Assembly: GCA_023667695.1 (NCBI GenBank)
Contig: JAMOZY010000011.1
Location: forward strand, 23,837-87,836
DNA from: Clostridium sp.
Lineage (GTDB): Bacteria > Bacillota > Clostridia > Lachnospirales > Lachnospiraceae
Reading direction: 5' to 3'
Length of the DNA: 64,000 nucleotides
In this document: piece after piece, positions 1 to 8,168 of the stretch
How the letters are laid out: each line of letters starts with the position of its first letter
How positions within the stretch are numbered: the first letter of the stretch is position 1
Translations under genes and position numbers: made by a program
Notes under the pieces: model-generated
What the model was told of the DNA's origin: nothing
The model's database searches: none
What the model saw: the letters and a program-made list of their open reading frames with translations, nothing else

Positions 1-842
1 CCCTTGAACCGCCTGCCTATGACTGGTTCGCCCAGCAAATCAATGGCATTGATTAAAATATCCATGGGTATTTCATTTGCCTCCACTAATAACTGATATA
101 GCGTTTCACCAGTTATGGGATTCTGAAGAATATGAATATCAAGGATGGTTCCTATAATGGAATACTGTTCACTACTAATTCCATAAGGAATAAAACAGGA
201 ATCCACAATGGTATATAAATCCTCGTTTCTAGCTCTTTTTGCAAGAGAGGAATAAAGGTCGATATCTTCAAGTGTAAGGCTTTCAATGGCATCGGCATCT
301 CCTTCTCTGGCAGCGGCAATGAGACGATTGCGGTTTTTCTGTCCCTTTTCCTCCTGCCGTAACTGTTCCTCATCTTTATCAATACCCAGGATAATTCTTC
401 CATTGGAAGAAAGGGCGCTGTAGGTAACCTGATTTAACGGACGGTTATATTCATTGGACCATTTCGTTCGCACATAATCTGTTATATTTTGCAGAAAGAA
501 GATAAGAGGAATTCCAATATTTGTATTTTCACTGACACCGGCATAGGCTTCCTTGTCTGTGTGGTGTTCAATGGTGATGCTGTCTTCCCATTTTGTAGTA
601 GTACCATTTATATATGGAAAATAATGCTCAAGGATAAATTGATTATTTTCGTCGTACTCGCCAATCATGCTGATGCCATAGGAATCCCCGTATTCCTTTG
701 TCAACTGTACCAGATTAATTCCTGCACCAATGGTCGTAATGGAACGGCTGGTAGGATGTGCAATAATATCATCCAGCAGTATATTAATTTCTTTCAAATT
801 ACGCAGCTTGCTAAAGCCGATTGCTCGTAAGTAGCGGTGCAT
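1..842 (-). CDS. DUF3881 family protein, 3' end cut by window edge
   Basis: An open frame of 280 codons runs on the minus strand from the ATG at 842 to the left edge without a stop, so the C-terminus is missing. The N-terminus begins MHRYLRAIGFSKLRN, which I recognise as the start of the DUF3881 family, a cytoplasmic protein of unknown function found in Lachnospiraceae. The gene follows the DUF4446 gene with a gap of 11 bp and so probably belongs to the parAB transcription unit. No membrane segment or catalytic motif is visible. Function is not known; only the family assignment, from memory of the family, is offered. Confidence 0.8.
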   Translation of the reverse strand, partial: MHRYLRAIGFSKLRNLKEINILLDDIIAHPTSRSITTIGAGINLVQLTKEYGDSYGISMIGEYDENNQFILEHYFPYINGTTTKWEDSITIEHHTDKEAYAGVSENTNIGIPLIFFLQNITDYVRTKWSNEYNRPLNQVTYSALSSNGRIILGIDKDEEQLRQEEKGQKNRNRLIAAAREGDADAIESLTLEDIDLYSSLAKRARNEDLYTIVDSCFIPYGISSEQYSIIGTILDIHILQNPITGETLYQLLVEANEIPMDILINAIDLLGEPVIGRRFK

Positions 843-853
843 ATGATTACCTC

Positions 854-1369
854 CTAATCTGCCAGAGGGTCTTTCATGTTAATTGCATTTTTCAATGCTT
901 CCTTTTCTTCTTCCGATAAGGCAATGTATGATTCACCATTAATGATTTCTTTAATATAGGTATAACAGCCTTCTCTGCTGTGCATACAGTTAATGATGAA
1001 TCCACGATTCCGATCGGTTAATAATGCGAGGGCAAAGCTTAAGGTACCGCCCATTTCCTTAAAAGCATCATATTTGACCATTCCGACCTTGCTGAAGGAA
1101 GAGCGAAATTGACGCTTCAGATTCTTGATTTCCGTTGCGTGCTGTGTTTCTATTTTCTGCATGATGTCCAATTCACCAAAGCGTTCATATATGACCTGCT
1201 CCAGTTCGGCACCGTTTTTTCCTTTCATAAAATTCGTATAACGGGTATTCAGCTTTCGAACCTGTGCGATTAGAACGATAACTACAATCAGTAGTATAAG
1301 GACTAACACAGCAAGTCCGATAATTATATATCCGATATCAATTCCAAGATTGCTAAAAATTGAATTCAT
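854..1369 (-). CDS. DUF4446 family membrane-anchored protein
   Basis: 171 residues. One strongly hydrophobic segment at about residues 13-36 is followed by a basic, helical cytoplasmic part with a predicted coiled-coil stretch (about 55-90) and a compact C-terminal domain. This layout and the position directly downstream of parB match the DUF4446 family, which has no established function. The gap to parB is 19 bp, so cotranscription with parAB is likely. A role at the membrane connected to chromosome segregation can be guessed from the neighbourhood only. Confidence 0.8.
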   Translation of the reverse strand: MNSIFSNLGIDIGYIIIGLAVLVLILLIVVIVLIAQVRKLNTRYTNFMKGKNGAELEQVIYERFGELDIMQKIETQHATEIKNLKRQFRSSFSKVGMVKYDAFKEMGGTLSFALALLTDRNRGFIINCMHSREGCYTYIKEIINGESYIALSEEEKEALKNAINMKDPLAD

Positions 1370-1388
1370 TTGTGGCCTCCTGCATAGG

Positions 1389-2336
1389 TTATTTCTGTAC
1401 TTCTTTTAATTTGTCAACAAGTCCTTCCAGTTCTTCGCTGGAATAATATTCGATTTCAATTTTTCCTTTTTCATTACTTTTTGCTTTGATTGTGACTTTG
1501 CTTCCAAGGATTTCCTTTAATCGCTCTTCTGTATCGGTATATAAATATTTATAGTCAATTTCTGCTGCTTCCTTCTTGGGTTTCGGAGAGGCATTTAGCT
1601 TTTTGACTAATGCTTCCGTTTGACGTACACTGAGACTTTCGTCAAATACCTTACAAGCAGTTTCGTATTGCAGCTCAGAATCTTCAATGGCAATTAAGGC
1701 TCTGGCATGTCCGCTGCTTAATTTATCCTCTATGACCATCTGCTGTACCGGTTCGCAAAGCTTTAGCAGCCGCATGGAATTGGTAATGGCGGTCCGGCTT
1801 TTCGAAACCCTATCCGCTACCTCATCCTGCTTTAGTGAAAATTCCTGAATTAATCGTTGATAGGCAAGGGCCTCTTCAATCGGATTCAGGTTTTCCCGCT
1901 GAATATTTTCAATCAGTGAGATTTCTACAATTTCCTGTTCCGTATAATCCCGTATGATAACCGGTACTTCTTTTAGACCTGCCATACGGGCAGCCCGCCA
2001 TCGGCGTTCTCCGGCAATGATTTCATAATAACCATCTTTCGGTGTGACGACAATTGGCTGAATGACACCAAATTCTTTGATGGAATCCGAAAGCTCCTGA
2101 AGAGGGTCCTCCTCAAAAAACTTTCGCGGCTGATTTGAATTTGGTTCTAAATCTGTTATTTTTAATGTTTTTTCAACTTCTTTTATTACTTCTTTTACCG
2201 ATTCTGAAGCATTACCCTTACCAGATTGTTTTTTTGATTTGGATGTATTACTTCCCGGATAATCAGTACCGTTTTCCTGTACCTCTGTTGGAATCAGCGA
2301 GGCAAGCCCTCTTCCCAGTCCTCTTTTCTGTGCCAT
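1389..2336 (-). CDS. parB: ParB/Spo0J chromosome partitioning protein, parS-binding CTPase
   Basis: 315 residues. The start MAQKRGLGRGLASLIP is the typical ParB N-terminus. A Lys/Ser-rich linker (about 20-50) is followed by the ParB/Sulfiredoxin domain with the GERRWRAARMAGL box (the nucleotide and clamp region) and the LIENIQRENLNPIEEA segment, then the helix-turn-helix that reads parS (about 160-190) and a C-terminal dimerisation part. ParB loads at parS, slides as a CTP clamp and recruits SMC. It starts 5 bp after the parA stop, forming a parAB operon. Two perfect parS sites lie upstream of parA, so this pair acts in cis on its own promoter region. Confidence 0.97.
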   Translation of the reverse strand: MAQKRGLGRGLASLIPTEVQENGTDYPGSNTSKSKKQSGKGNASESVKEVIKEVEKTLKITDLEPNSNQPRKFFEEDPLQELSDSIKEFGVIQPIVVTPKDGYYEIIAGERRWRAARMAGLKEVPVIIRDYTEQEIVEISLIENIQRENLNPIEEALAYQRLIQEFSLKQDEVADRVSKSRTAITNSMRLLKLCEPVQQMVIEDKLSSGHARALIAIEDSELQYETACKVFDESLSVRQTEALVKKLNASPKPKKEAAEIDYKYLYTDTEERLKEILGSKVTIKAKSNEKGKIEIEYYSSEELEGLVDKLKEVQK

Positions 2337-2340
2337 TCCT

Positions 2341-3108
2341 TTAACCTCCTATATTGGTAATCACTTCATCTGCCAATAAACGATAGCTGTCTGCTCCAGC
2401 GGAGCGGGGGTCATATAGATTAATTGGCAGTCCATGACTTGGTGCTTCTGCAAGACGAACATTTCTTGGAATGATGGTCTTATATATATTTTGTTTTAAG
2501 GTGTCTTTAACATTTTCCACAACCTGTAAAGAAAGATTGGTTCGCGAGTCATACATGGTAAAGACTACGCCTTCAATTATAAGATGTGTATTCAACTTCT
2601 TTTGAATTAATTCAATCGTATATATCAATTGAGATAGACCATCTAATGCAAAAAATTCACATTGAATAGGAACTAATACGGTATCGGCGGCAGTCATAGA
2701 GTTGACGGTTAACAGGCCTAAGGCTGGCGGACAATCAATGATGATAAAATCAAATTTATCCCGAAGCTTATCCAGATTTTGCTTTAGGATATACTGCATA
2801 TCCGGAACACCTACGAATTCCACCTCGGCACCGGCAAGCAGCCGATTGGATGGTATCAAATTCAAATCGGGGATTACATTAATCAACATACATTCCCCAA
2901 TATTACATTCATCACACATAACATCATAGATGGTGTATTGTAATTCATTTTTGTCTACACCAAGACCAGTAGTCATATTCCCCTGTGGGTCCATATCAAC
3001 AGCCAGAACCTTTAACCCCTTTTCAGCAATACAAGATGCCAGGTTAATAGCGGTTGTTGTCTTGCCCACACCGCCTTTTTGGTTGGCAATTGCTATAATT
3101 CTTCCCAT
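2341..3108 (-). CDS. parA: ParA/Soj chromosome partitioning ATPase
   Basis: 255 residues, the usual length for Soj-type chromosomal ParA. The deviant Walker A motif KGGVGKTTT is at residues 11-19 with the signature lysine K11, followed by the VDMDPQGN switch and the [11 protein letters not shown]alker B segment. ParA binds DNA non-specifically as an ATP dimer and is stimulated by ParB to release DNA, which drives origin segregation; in Bacillus it also regulates DnaA. The start is fixed by AGGAGGCG eight bases upstream of ATG. It is the first gene of the parA-parB-DUF4446-DUF3881 run. Confidence 0.97.
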   Translation of the reverse strand: MGRIIAIANQKGGVGKTTTAINLASCIAEKGLKVLAVDMDPQGNMTTGLGVDKNELQYTIYDVMCDECNIGECMLINVIPDLNLIPSNRLLAGAEVEFVGVPDMQYILKQNLDKLRDKFDFIIIDCPPALGLLTVNSMTAADTVLVPIQCEFFALDGLSQLIYTIELIQKKLNTHLIIEGVVFTMYDSRTNLSLQVVENVKDTLKQNIYKTIIPRNVRLAEAPSHGLPINLYDPRSAGADSYRLLADEVITNIGG

Positions 3109-3198
3109 GTTGACGCCTCCTGCGTTTTGTTCTCTTTTTTATTCTTTGTTTGTCATAGGATAGTATAACATTATTACGCTCAGCAATCTACTAGAAAA

Positions 3199-3214
3199 TG
3201 TTTCACGTGAAACA
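3199..3214. promoter_or_regulatory. parS: parS site 1 (ParB binding site)
   Basis: The 16 bases TGTTTCACGTGAAACA are a perfect match to the bacterial parS consensus palindrome. It sits 91 bp upstream of the parA start. Confidence 0.97.
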
Positions 3215-3320
3215 TTTTTTTGAAAAAAGTGAATTACAAAAACTTTTTAACGGTATCGATAGAATTACTTGCACGAATAGAATATAAATTAAGTACGAAA
3301 TTTTATAACGGAAGCAAAAA

Positions 3321-3336
3321 TGTTTCACGTGAAACA
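3321..3336. promoter_or_regulatory. parS: parS site 2 (ParB binding site)
   Basis: A second exact TGTTTCACGTGAAACA, 122 bp from the first. Two sites so close together inside the parA upstream region suggest a main ParB loading locus and possible autoregulation of parAB. Confidence 0.97.
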
Positions 3337-3463
3337 TTTTAAGAACAATAAAAGAAACTTGAATTTATAAAAAGAAGTGATATACTTACTTAATATAAAA
3401 GAAGAAAAGTTTTACGGGTTAGCATCATATAAATGATTGCAAATATTAAAGTATAAATGAGAG

Positions 3464-3489
3464 GGTTGCCGGATTTGGGCGGCCTTTTT
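3464..3489 (+). terminator. Rho-independent terminator-like hairpin without an upstream gene
   Basis: A 7-bp stem (GGTTGCC with GGCGGCC, two G-U pairs), a 7-base loop and a run of five T. It lies in the 518-bp gap between parA and the divergent acetyltransferase gene, where apart from the parS sites I see no coding sequence. It may end a small RNA or be left from a lost gene. Confidence 0.5.
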
Positions 3490-3626
3490 CTGTAAAAGCC
3501 ATTGGGAAATAATTGGTTAAAAGAAATAGAGAGATATAGTAAGAAAATCTATGATGTGATAAAATGAAAAGGGTGCGATTAAACGTAAAGAGACGAACTA
3601 TCTAGGATGAGAAAGAGGAATGATAA

Positions 3627-4049
3627 ATGATAAGGATAGAAATAACGGATTATTTATCGGAAGCAGCAAGGCTTATTCGGGAAGAAGTATTTGTGAAAGA
3701 ACAAGGTTTCAAGGTCGAATTTGATAATATAGACGAAACAGCAAGCTGTGTGGTCTTATATGAAACTCAGATTCCTATAGCATGTTGTAGATATTTCGAA
3801 GGGAATGAAGCGGGAGAATATGTGGTTGGCAGACTGGCAGTACGAAAAGAATATCGGGGCAGACATTTGGGAGAGCAGATGTTGGAGCTTGTGGAGAAAG
3901 CAGTAAAAGATGCCGGTGGGAGGAGAGTATCGCTTTCGGCTCAGGTTCAAGCAGAAGGTTTTTATGAAAAACAGGGATATCTGAAAATAGGGGATATCTA
4001 TTATGACGAACATTGTGAACATATTCATATGGAGAAAAATTTGCAGTAA
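3627..4049 (+). CDS. GNAT family N-acetyltransferase (ElaA-like)
   Basis: 140 residues, a single GNAT fold. The acetyl-CoA binding loop is seen as KEYRGRHLGEQML (about residues 73-85, the R/Q-x-x-G-x-G/A type motif), and the short proteins with an FVKEQGF-like N-terminal segment resemble the ElaA group. It transfers an acetyl group from acetyl-CoA to an amine; the substrate cannot be told. A weak GAGGAA ribosome site precedes the ATG. The next gene is another acetyltransferase 61 bp downstream, but the two are not close copies. Confidence 0.85.
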   Translation: MIRIEITDYLSEAARLIREEVFVKEQGFKVEFDNIDETASCVVLYETQIPIACCRYFEGNEAGEYVVGRLAVRKEYRGRHLGEQMLELVEKAVKDAGGRRVSLSAQVQAEGFYEKQGYLKIGDIYYDEHCEHIHMEKNLQ

Positions 4050-4110
4050 TGTTTATGATAGATAAGAACAACAGGAAGAATAAAATGAATCATGGAGAGA
4101 AACCAAGGAT

Positions 4111-4584
4111 ATGAAAATAATAACGTATCAAGAAAAATATAAACAACAGATTATTGATTTAATCCTGCATATCCAAAACGACGAAGCAAAAATCAATTTG
4201 TCTTTAGAGGAACAACCGGATTTACTGGATATACCGAATTGTTATGAAAAAGACGGCGGAGAATTCTGGCTTGCATTAGAGGGCGACAGAGTAATAGGGA
4301 CACTTGCTTTAATGAATAAGGGAAATGGAAACGGGGTTTTGAAAAAAGGATTTGTAAATAAAGCATACAGAAAACAAGGAGTTTTAACAGAGTTATATGG
4401 AGTATTGCTTGATTATGCGAAGAAAAATAATATAAAACAGTTGATGTTTGATACTCCATCTGTGGCCGTGAATTGTCACAGATTTTTTGAAAGGGAAGGT
4501 TATGTCCGAATCCAAAAAAGGGAACAGCCATTTGAATATGATTACCCCGACCGGGATTCCTATTTATATCTGTTAAAATTATAG
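4111..4584 (+). CDS. GNAT family N-acetyltransferase
   Basis: 157 residues. The pattern of strand beta4 (FWLALEGDRVIGTLALM), the motif NKAYRKQGVLTELYG at the acetyl-CoA loop, and the late FFEREGYVRI segment are those of the GNAT superfamily. The substrate is unknown. The gene is AT-rich compared with the following YbaK gene. It follows the previous acetyltransferase on the same strand, and the two may be cotranscribed. Confidence 0.85.
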   Translation: MKIITYQEKYKQQIIDLILHIQNDEAKINLSLEEQPDLLDIPNCYEKDGGEFWLALEGDRVIGTLALMNKGNGNGVLKKGFVNKAYRKQGVLTELYGVLLDYAKKNNIKQLMFDTPSVAVNCHRFFEREGYVRIQKREQPFEYDYPDRDSYLYLLKL

Positions 4585-4677
4585 GTCCTACTTTGGAAAA
4601 TATCAGATAGAAAGAGAAATCGGAAAAAAGAAAATAAAAGGCATGAAAAATACGGAAGAAAGAAAAGGAGAAGCATC

Positions 4678-5232
4678 ATGGAATTGCAAAAAGGAAGGCC
4701 GGTAGATGTATCCGGAAGGCAGGAACGGGAAATTAAGGTATATGATTTGTTAGATGAATTAGGCATTGACTATGAAAGAACCGATCATGAAGCAGCGAAT
4801 ACCATGGAAGCATGTAATGAGATTGACCAGATATTAGGGACCATCATATGTAAAAACCTGTTCCTATGCAATCGGCAGGAAACCAGCTTTTATCTGCTTA
4901 TGATGCCGGGAGAAAAGCCATTTAAAACGAAGGACCTGTCTGCACAGATTAATAGTGCCAGACTGTCATTTGGAAAACCGGAATTTATGGAGGAGTTTTT
5001 GCACATTAAGCCGGGAGCAGTTTCTATTATGGGACTGATGAATGACAGGGAAAACAGGGTACAGCTGTTAATGGACCGGGACATTGTGGAAAGCGAAGAG
5101 CTGGGCTGTCATCCTTGTGTCAGTACCTCCAGCCTGAAGATGAAAACCAAGGATGTACTGGAAAAATTCCTGCCGGCAGTCCACCATGAGCCAATCATTG
5201 TTGATTTGCCGATGGGAGCATCTTCGGTATAA
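4678..5232 (+). CDS. YbaK/ProX-type aminoacyl-tRNA deacylase (prolyl-tRNA editing family)
   Basis: 184 residues, the length of stand-alone ProXp/PrdX type editing proteins. Segments typical of the YbaK fold are the TDHEAANTMEAC N-terminal part, CKNLFLCNRQ with the conserved lysine, and GHP-like LGCHPCVSTSSLKM near residue 145. These proteins hydrolyse mischarged tRNAs such as Ala-tRNAPro in trans. Strong AAAGGAG ribosome site before the ATG. No partner synthetase is adjacent, so which tRNA is proofread is an inference from the family. Confidence 0.85.
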   Translation: MELQKGRPVDVSGRQEREIKVYDLLDELGIDYERTDHEAANTMEACNEIDQILGTIICKNLFLCNRQETSFYLLMMPGEKPFKTKDLSAQINSARLSFGKPEFMEEFLHIKPGAVSIMGLMNDRENRVQLLMDRDIVESEELGCHPCVSTSSLKMKTKDVLEKFLPAVHHEPIIVDLPMGASSV

Positions 5233-5288
5233 AAGGATATTTCGGTATATTGTAACCTGGAATTCATTCGATTGGAAGGAGTGGGAAA

Positions 5289-5357
5289 ATGAAATTACTG
5301 ATTAAACAGAAAGTGTTTTCCCGGACCGTTTCTTATGATGTCGTTCGGGGATGCTAA
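5289..5357 (+). pseudogene. 5' remnant of a YxjI/LURP-one-related gene
   Basis: A good ribosome site (AAGGAG) is followed by ATG and 22 codons beginning MKLLIKQKVFS, continuing to SYDV, then a stop. This start is very like the first strand of YxjI/LURP-one-related (Tubby-like) proteins, which are normally about 160 residues and begin MKLLIKQKVFSW-DTYDVYD. Only this first part is present; the rest of the 180-bp gap shows no homology to the family. I read it as the stump of a deleted gene, with the alternative that it is a short chance peptide. Confidence 0.5.
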
Positions 5358-5413
5358 CGAGTATATAATTGAAAGATAAATAAGAAGATAATCATACAGG
5401 AAAGAAAGGATAA

Positions 5414-5737
5414 ATGTACATGAAAGGAAAAGTAAATTCTCTGGTTTGGGGAATTCTATTTGCCGGTATTATTATATTTCTAATCGGCTGTTATTATGCT
5501 GTATTGGAGGCAGGACTGCCCTATCAGGACCCTACCGTGGAAATGCAAATCGAATACGCAATTAACCTGGGAGTCGGAAAGGTTCTGATACGATGTGGCG
5601 GCTTGACCTTTTTATTGGGTTTATTATTTCGGATTATATTAACGATTATCAATAAGAATAATGCGAATAAGAATGATGCCGATATGGAAACGCAGGATAA
5701 TAATGGAGCGGATGCGGATGAAACAGGAAAGAATTAA
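5414..5737 (+). CDS. Small two-helix membrane protein, unknown function
   Basis: 107 residues with two hydrophobic segments (about 10-32 and 55-78) and a hydrophilic, Asn/Asp-rich tail after residue 80. ATG codons at 5414 and 5420 both fit the upstream GAAAGGA site. The C-terminal end overlaps the start of the lipase gene, so the two are probably translationally coupled. I do not recognise the family. Confidence 0.65.
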   Translation: MYMKGKVNSLVWGILFAGIIIFLIGCYYAVLEAGLPYQDPTVEMQIEYAINLGVGKVLIRCGGLTFLLGLLFRIILTIINKNNANKNDADMETQDNNGADADETGKN

Positions 5738-6539
5738 TTTGAAATATCCTGTTTTGATGGTTCACGGCATGGGATTTCGGGATCGAAAACATATTAACTA
5801 CTGGGGACGGATTCCCAAGGTGTTGGAGAAGCTGGGATGCAGGATATACTATGGCGGTCAGGACAGTAATGCATCGATTAAAACCAATGGGGAAGTGTTG
5901 AAGAACCGGATAGAAGAAATTATTCGGGAGAACGGAGTGGAAAAGCTGAATGTTATTGCTCACTCAAAGGGAGGACTGGATATTCGGTATGCGATTTCTA
6001 CCCTGGGAATCGGAGAGCGGATTGCGTCGTTAACTACAATAAATACGCCCCATCACGGCTCCCTGACGGTAGATGCTCTTTTGAAGGTGCCGGATGTTTT
6101 GATTCGTTTTGGTTCCTGGTGTACGGATATCTGGATGCGGATTTTGGGAGATAAACAGCCGGATACCTATTCGGCGATTCAGTCCTTTCGAACCACAGAG
6201 GCAGAACGGTTTAATGAAGAAAATCCAGATGTGGAGGGTATATATTATCAAAGCTATGGGTTTGTGATGAAGCATGCATTCAGTGATATTTTTTTGTGCT
6301 GGACGTATCCGGTCGTTTATTATTTTGAAGGAGAGAATGATGGATTGCTGGCACCCAGGGCGACCAGATGGACGAATTTCAAAGGGATTTATCGGGGGAA
6401 TTCCGGACGCGGGATATCACATTGTGATGAAATTGATATGCGACGGCGTCCTCTGACCCGAAAAACCGGACCGGATGTCTCTGATATAACGGAATTATAT
6501 ATTGATGTGGTAAAAGGTTTGGAACGACTGGGATTATAG
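5718..6539 (+). CDS. Alpha/beta hydrolase, triacylglycerol lipase-like
   Basis: 273 residues from the ATG at 5718, chosen because GGAG lies 9 bases upstream; longer frames from 5661 lack a site and overlap the previous gene more. The oxyanion segment PVLMVHGMG (about 11-19), the nucleophile elbow AHSKGG with Ser83, a likely acid in GENDGLL and a His in GISHCDE near the end form the catalytic triad of bacterial lipases of the LipA/LipB type. No signal peptide is present, so it may act inside the cell on lipid or ester substrates. The stop-overlap with the small membrane protein upstream suggests they are made together. Confidence 0.85.
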   Translation: MKQERINLKYPVLMVHGMGFRDRKHINYWGRIPKVLEKLGCRIYYGGQDSNASIKTNGEVLKNRIEEIIRENGVEKLNVIAHSKGGLDIRYAISTLGIGERIASLTTINTPHHGSLTVDALLKVPDVLIRFGSWCTDIWMRILGDKQPDTYSAIQSFRTTEAERFNEENPDVEGIYYQSYGFVMKHAFSDIFLCWTYPVVYYFEGENDGLLAPRATRWTNFKGIYRGNSGRGISHCDEIDMRRRPLTRKTGPDVSDITELYIDVVKGLERLGL

Positions 6540-6585
6540 ACATTTGGGGTAGAAAGAACCAAAAGACGGAGGGAACGTACAAGCC

Positions 6586-7569
6586 ATGAAATTAAAAAAT
6601 GTATTACTGGTAGTTGACGATATTGAGAAATCGATAGCATTTTATAAGGATTTATTTGGGCTGGAGGTTATTCGGGATTTTGGCGGTAATGTGATTTTGA
6701 CGGAAGGACTGGTCCTTCAGGAGCGTGCAATATGGGAATCCTCTATAAAAAGGAAGGCAGCTTCGGGCGGAAATGATGCGGAGTTATATTTTGAAGAGAA
6801 TGATATGGACGGTTTTTTAAGGAAGCTGAAATCCAGCCACTGGGAAATGGATTATGTAAACCAACTAATAGAGTATGACTGGGGACAGCGGGTAATACGG
6901 ATTTATGATCCAGACAAGCATATGATTGAAATCGGTGAAGCTATGGAATATGTAGCCCGTAGATTCTGGAATATGGGGATGTCACCAGAGGAGATTGCAG
7001 CAAAGACGCAGCTCCCGATTTCCCAGATATGGGAAATCGGTGAGAGAGAGGATTTGATTTTTGCGTTGGCGACAGAAGCGAATCAGGAAGAAATTCTCAG
7101 TCTGTATCGTTCTGTCATTGGGATAGAGGGCTGTACCTGGTCTATGGAGTATCCCAATGAAGATACACTGGCGGCTGATTTGGAGCGGGGGGATATTTTC
7201 TGTATGAAGAATCAAAAGGGTGAAATACTTGGAACAATATCCATTGATGTGGACGAAGCGGTAGGAAGGCTGGAGTGCTGGACGAAAACGTTATCCCCGG
7301 CAGCAGAGCTGGCGCGGCTTGGGGTGAAAAAGCAGTATCAGAACAGGGGGATTGCAGGCTTGTTGTTAAAGGGGGCAATGGGGGAGCTGGTCCGTCGGGG
7401 ATACAAAGGCGTTCATTTCCTGGTCAGCAAAACCAATGAAAGAGCCATCCGCGCTTATGGAGGAATGGGATTTCAGATTTTGGGAGAGTGTGATTTATAT
7501 GGTGAGGATTGGTGGTGCTATGAGAAGGCATTAGGAGAAGAATCCGGAATTGAATCGCTTATGGTATGA
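6586..7569 (+). CDS. VOC (glyoxalase-like) domain fused to GNAT acetyltransferase
   Basis: 327 residues. Residues 1-120 form a glyoxalase/bleomycin-resistance (VOC) module: strand LKNVLLVVDDIEKSIAFYKDLFGLEV at the start and RIYDPDKHMIEIGE with the metal-type Glu at the end. Residues about 128-150 look like a short helix-turn-helix (MSPEEIAAKTQLPISQIW). Residues 160-320 are a GNAT domain with the acetyl-CoA loop VKKQYQNRGIAGLLL and the Y-x-x-x-GF motif YGGMGFQILG. The frame is continuous and both parts look intact. Role unknown; toxin or antibiotic modification would fit both domains but is only a guess. Confidence 0.85.
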   Translation: MKLKNVLLVVDDIEKSIAFYKDLFGLEVIRDFGGNVILTEGLVLQERAIWESSIKRKAASGGNDAELYFEENDMDGFLRKLKSSHWEMDYVNQLIEYDWGQRVIRIYDPDKHMIEIGEAMEYVARRFWNMGMSPEEIAAKTQLPISQIWEIGEREDLIFALATEANQEEILSLYRSVIGIEGCTWSMEYPNEDTLAADLERGDIFCMKNQKGEILGTISIDVDEAVGRLECWTKTLSPAAELARLGVKKQYQNRGIAGLLLKGAMGELVRRGYKGVHFLVSKTNERAIRAYGGMGFQILGECDLYGEDWWCYEKALGEESGIESLMV

Positions 7570-7581
7570 GGAGTGAGGCAT

Positions 7582-8166
7582 ATGCTGTATGATAAGGATA
7601 TCCGGGAATATTTGTTTGATTTTCTGGAAAATTCCTATGGGAAAAACAGAATTATAGAAGAAAAACAAATGGGACGTTCCAGGGCAGATGTTGTTATGGT
7701 AACCCCCTCCGCCTTGTATGGAATTGAAATAAAGAGTGATGCCGATACCTATACCCGACTAAAGCGACAGGTTCGGGACTATGACCAATTCTTTGATTAT
7801 AACTATGTAGTGGCTGGTACCAGTCATGCCATGCATATTGAAGAGCATGTACCGGAATGGTGGGGAATCATTACAGTGGAATTAGAAGCGGGGATACCGG
7901 ATTTTTATGTCTTACGAAAGCCAAGGCCCAATCCTAAGGTGAAGTGGAAGAAAAAGCTTAGCCTGCTTTGGCGGCCGGAGCTGGCGCATATCCAGGAGCT
8001 GAACGGTATGGCACGGTACCGGAAGAAGAGCAAGGATTTCGTAGCAGATAAGATATTAGAAAAAGTCCCGCTGGAACAACTACAGCTTCAGCTATGTGAA
8101 GAATTGTTCCAACGGGACTATAATACGATTTCGGATGTTATAGCAGAGTATAAGAAAAAGTCATAA
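7582..8166 (+). CDS. sce7726-like protein with PD-(D/E)XK nuclease signature
   Basis: 194 residues from the ATG at 7582, which has GGAG 8 bases upstream; a GTG nine residues earlier lacks a site. The N-terminal half carries SRADVVMV followed by YGIEIKSDADT, the D...E-x-K arrangement of PD-(D/E)XK endonucleases and of the sce7726 family. After it comes a basic linker (VKWKKKLS) and a helical C-terminal part. The gene starts 12 bp after the VOC-GNAT gene. The biochemical role is unproved; DNA binding or cleavage is inferred from the motif. Confidence 0.75.
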   Translation: MLYDKDIREYLFDFLENSYGKNRIIEEKQMGRSRADVVMVTPSALYGIEIKSDADTYTRLKRQVRDYDQFFDYNYVVAGTSHAMHIEEHVPEWWGIITVELEAGIPDFYVLRKPRPNPKVKWKKKLSLLWRPELAHIQELNGMARYRKKSKDFVADKILEKVPLEQLQLQLCEELFQRDYNTISDVIAEYKKKS

Positions 8167-8168
8167 TA

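Noticed and set aside
489..830. 113-residue plus-strand ORF
   Set aside because: Lies opposite the DUF3881 gene, which has clear family similarity.
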